Notes under the pieces: generated by a model
Told to the model about the DNA's origin: nothing
The model's input: the letters and a program-made list of their open reading frames with translations, nothing else
Database searches by the model: none
Position numbers and translations under genes: made by a program
Part shown: positions 7,430-8,686 of the stretch, piece after piece
How positions within the stretch are numbered: position 1 is the stretch's first letter
How the letters are laid out: every line of letters starts with the position of its first letter
From: an uncultured Coriobacteriaceae bacterium
GTDB lineage: Bacteria > Actinomycetota > Coriobacteriia > Coriobacteriales > QAMH01
Assembly: GCA_900544245.1 (NCBI GenBank)
Contig: UQUH01000065.1
Span: forward strand, 1 to 8,686
Length of the DNA: 8,686 bases
Reading direction: 5' to 3'

Positions 7430-7458
7430 TCCTCATCATGTCGATGATGCATTAGAAT
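7430..7458 (+). promoter_or_regulatory. Weak sigma-70-like promoter candidate
   Basis: TAGAAT at 7453-7458 matches five of six bases of the -10 consensus, and the local sequence is AT-rich against a GC-rich background. A hexamer 17 nt upstream (TCCTCA, 7430-7435) matches only three bases of the -35 consensus. Initiation would fall near 7465, giving a leader of about 36 nt before ATG 7501. The rest of the 7411-7500 gap shows no RNA gene or terminator. Confidence 0.25.
7434..7449. repeat. Short perfect inverted repeat in the 90-nt intergenic gap
   Basis: CATCAT and ATGATG flank a 4-nt GTCG loop. The stem is only 6 bp, AT-rich and without a following T-run, so it does not look like an intrinsic terminator. 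It overlaps the -35 side of the promoter candidate just downstream and could be an operator-like dyad, or chance. Confidence 0.25.
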
Positions 7459-7489
7459 GTGCGGGTAACCGAACACCTACGTCACGTTC

Positions 7490-7493
7490 AGGA
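7490..7493 (+). promoter_or_regulatory. Ribosome binding site for ATG 7501
   Basis: AGGA lies 7 nt before ATG 7501. The in-frame GTG at 7459 has no purine-rich site in front and lies directly after the promoter-like -10 sequence, so ATG 7501 is preferred. Confidence 0.45.
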
Positions 7494-7500
7494 TTATGCC

Positions 7501-8469
7501 ATGCCTTTGATTTCGCTTGTGGTCCCTTGCTATAACGAGGAGGAGAGCATCCCGCTTTTCCAGGAAGAGGCCGTGCGCGTGCTTGACGAGATGCAAACCC
7601 GGTTTGGCTCGCCGCAAGACCCCGTCACCTTCGAGCTCGTCTACGTCGACGACGGGTCGACCGATGCGACCTTGCCAGAACTCAAACGCATCGCCGGGCA
7701 AGCACGTCCTGACGGCATGGACGTGCGCTACCTCTCGTTTTCCCGCAACTTTGGCAAGGAGGCCGCGTTGCTCGCGGGGCTCGATGCGGCGCACGGGGAG
7801 TACGTCGCGACGATGGACGCGGACATGCAGGACCCACCGTCGCTGCTGCCGACCATGTACGAGATGCTGCTCGCAAGCGATGCCGACAACGTGGCGACCC
7901 GCCGCGTCACGCGCAAGGGCGAGCCGCCCATCCGCTCGTTCTTCGCGCGCATGTTCTACCGCATCATCAACCGGCTATCGGACACGGAGATAGTCGATGG
8001 CGCGCGCGACTATCGCCTCATGACCCGGCGCATGGTCAACGCGATTTGCTCGCTGAGGGAATACAACCGCTTCTCGAAGGGCATCTTCGGATGGGTCGGC
8101 TTCAAGACTGAGTGGCTCGAGTACGAAAACGTCGAGCGCGTGGCAGGCGAGACGAAGTGGAGCTTCTTCTCCCTCTTCTCGTACTCTATCGAGGGCATCG
8201 TGGCGTTCAGCACTAAGCCGCTGCACATCGCCTCGCTCGGCGGCATGTTGTTTTGCCTGCTCGCCCTCATCCTGCTCGTGGTGGTCATCGTCCGCGCGGC
8301 CGTCTTTGGCGACCCGGTTGCCGGCTGGCCCTCGCTCGTGTGTCTCATACTCTTCATCGGCGGCTCGCAGATGCTGTGCCTGGGCGTTTTCGGGCAGTAT
8401 CTCGCAAAATCCTATGTCGAGGTGAAGAACAGGCCCATCTACGTGGTGAGGGAATCCAATCTTGACTGA
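7501..8469 (+). CDS. GtrB/DPM1-like polyprenyl-phosphate glycosyltransferase, 322 aa
   Basis: Probably transfers a sugar from a nucleotide donor to polyprenyl (undecaprenyl) phosphate at the inner membrane face, supplying a lipid-P-sugar for extracytoplasmic glycosylation. The GT-A domain starts with LISLVVPCYNEEESIP. YVDDGSTD follows at 48-55, FSRNFGKEAALLAGLDAAHG at ~80, and the catalytic D106-A-D108-MQDPP. The family's DYRLM and ETKWSFFSLFSYSIEG segments come next. Two hydrophobic helices follow at ~243-264 and ~277-298, with FGQYLAKSYVEVKNRP after the second. The order and the length of a little over 300 aa match the GtrB/YkcC/bactoprenol glucosyltransferase group. ATG 7501 with AGGA 7 nt upstream is the start. 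The gene is separated from the upstream cluster by 90 nt with a weak promoter candidate, so it may begin its own transcript. It overlaps the next gene by 8 nt. No GtrA-like flippase is visible in the window. The sugar is unknown. Confidence 0.92.
   Translation: MPLISLVVPCYNEEESIPLFQEEAVRVLDEMQTRFGSPQDPVTFELVYVDDGSTDATLPELKRIAGQARPDGMDVRYLSFSRNFGKEAALLAGLDAAHGEYVATMDADMQDPPSLLPTMYEMLLASDADNVATRRVTRKGEPPIRSFFARMFYRIINRLSDTEIVDGARDYRLMTRRMVNAICSLREYNRFSKGIFGWVGFKTEWLEYENVERVAGETKWSFFSLFSYSIEGIVAFSTKPLHIASLGGMLFCLLALILLVVVIVRAAVFGDPVAGWPSLVCLILFIGGSQMLCLGVFGQYLAKSYVEVKNRPIYVVRESNLD
8448..8453 (+). promoter_or_regulatory. Ribosome binding site favouring a TTG start at 8462
   Basis: GAGGGA lies 8 nt before TTG 8462, within the last codons of the upstream gene. 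The in-frame ATG at 8495 is preceded by pyrimidine-rich sequence without a site, so an overlapping TTG start is preferred. Confidence 0.45.
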
Positions 8470-8686
8470 CGCTTCCGACGCCCCCGGTTTTCAGATGGCT
8501 CCGCTCGATGTCGAGGCGGCATGTCGAGGCCGAGACGTCGCCGTGCTCATTCCCTGCTATAACGAGGCGCAGACCATCGCCCAGGTCGTGCGGGGCTTTC
8601 GCGCCGCGTTGCCCGAGGCGGTAATCTACGTCTACGACAACAACTCCACCGATGACACCGCCCGGCTGGCCGCTGCCGCTGGCGCC
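8462..8686 (+). CDS. GT2 family glycosyltransferase, N-terminal fragment (3'-partial)
   Basis: The first 75 codons of a GT2 enzyme that runs off the window. Residues 26-39 (VAVLIPCYNEAQTI) are the first beta strand and donor-binding turn of a GT-A fold. IYVYDNNSTDDTA at 55-67 is the second strand with the acidic nucleotide-binding segment. The IPCYNE and YDNNSTDDTA wording is typical of the DPM1/WcaA-like bacterial GT2 group, many of which carry C-terminal membrane helices; those would lie outside the window. The TTG at 8462 overlaps the previous gene by 8 nt and has GAGGGA 8 nt upstream. ATG 8495 would shorten the protein by 11 residues and leave the fold intact. Residues ~16-24 are encoded by an imperfect 13-nt tandem duplication. 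Specificity cannot be judged from the fragment. Confidence 0.85.
   Translation, partial: MTDASDAPGFQMAPLDVEAACRGRDVAVLIPCYNEAQTIAQVVRGFRAALPEAVIYVYDNNSTDDTARLAAAAGA
8508..8533. repeat. Imperfect 13-nt tandem duplication
   Basis: Copy one at 8508-8520 and copy two at 8521-8533 agree in 11 of 13 bases, with ATGTCGAGGC identical in both. It lies in the variable leader of the partial GT2 gene, ahead of its first conserved strand. The period is not a multiple of three. Confidence 0.55.

Noticed and set aside
7434..7449. Intrinsic terminator after the tandem GT gene
   Set aside because: The stem is 6 bp, AT-rich and not followed by a T-run.
7459..7500. GTG start at 7459 for the GtrB-like gene
   Set aside because: It has no ribosome binding site and lies right after the promoter-like box. 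ATG 7501 places the conserved strand at the usual N-terminal distance.

Overview
The window is gene-dense, high-GC DNA with every supported gene on the plus strand. GTG and TTG starts, purine-rich Shine-Dalgarno sites placed inside the ends of upstream genes, and a Wzz-type protein continuous with a BY-kinase-like cytoplasmic region all suggest a high-GC Gram-positive. Actinomycetota, perhaps Coriobacteriia, is my best guess. It is an inference from style and gene content and is not proven by any marker gene here. The content is part of a cell-surface polysaccharide (capsule, EPS or wall glycan) locus.

Layout: (1) 3-692 is the 3' end of a Wzz/YveK-like chain-length protein. It carries its second membrane helix and then a cytoplasmic domain laid out like a bacterial tyrosine kinase but lacking recognisable Walker motifs. 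(2) 721-5023 holds four consecutive single-domain family-2 glycosyltransferases (GT2) of about 350-370 aa, with gaps of only 6, 9 and 1 nt between them. (3) 5032-7410 is a 792-aa protein with an unrecognised ~235-aa N-terminal region, a linker and two GT-A domains in tandem. (4) After a 90-nt gap, the only sizeable intergenic space and the site of a weak promoter candidate, comes a GtrB/DPM1-like polyprenyl-phosphate glycosyltransferase with two C-terminal membrane helices (7501-8469). (5) Overlapping it is the start of another GT2 (8462 onward), cut by the window edge.

Reading the cluster as one pathway: the four single-domain GT2s and the tandem GT2 probably add successive sugars to a lipid-linked repeat unit at the inner face of the membrane. 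The Wzz-like protein would set chain length or organise the assembly machinery. The GtrB-like enzyme would make a polyprenyl-phosphate-sugar donor for extracytoplasmic decoration or for a GT-C enzyme. Donor and acceptor sugars cannot be read from the sequence. No flippase, polymerase, initiating phosphoglycosyltransferase or nucleotide-sugar enzyme lies in the window. I see no RNA genes, insertion sequences, CRISPR arrays or convincing intrinsic terminators. Apart from the 90-nt gap, no stretch longer than 30 nt lacks a gene.
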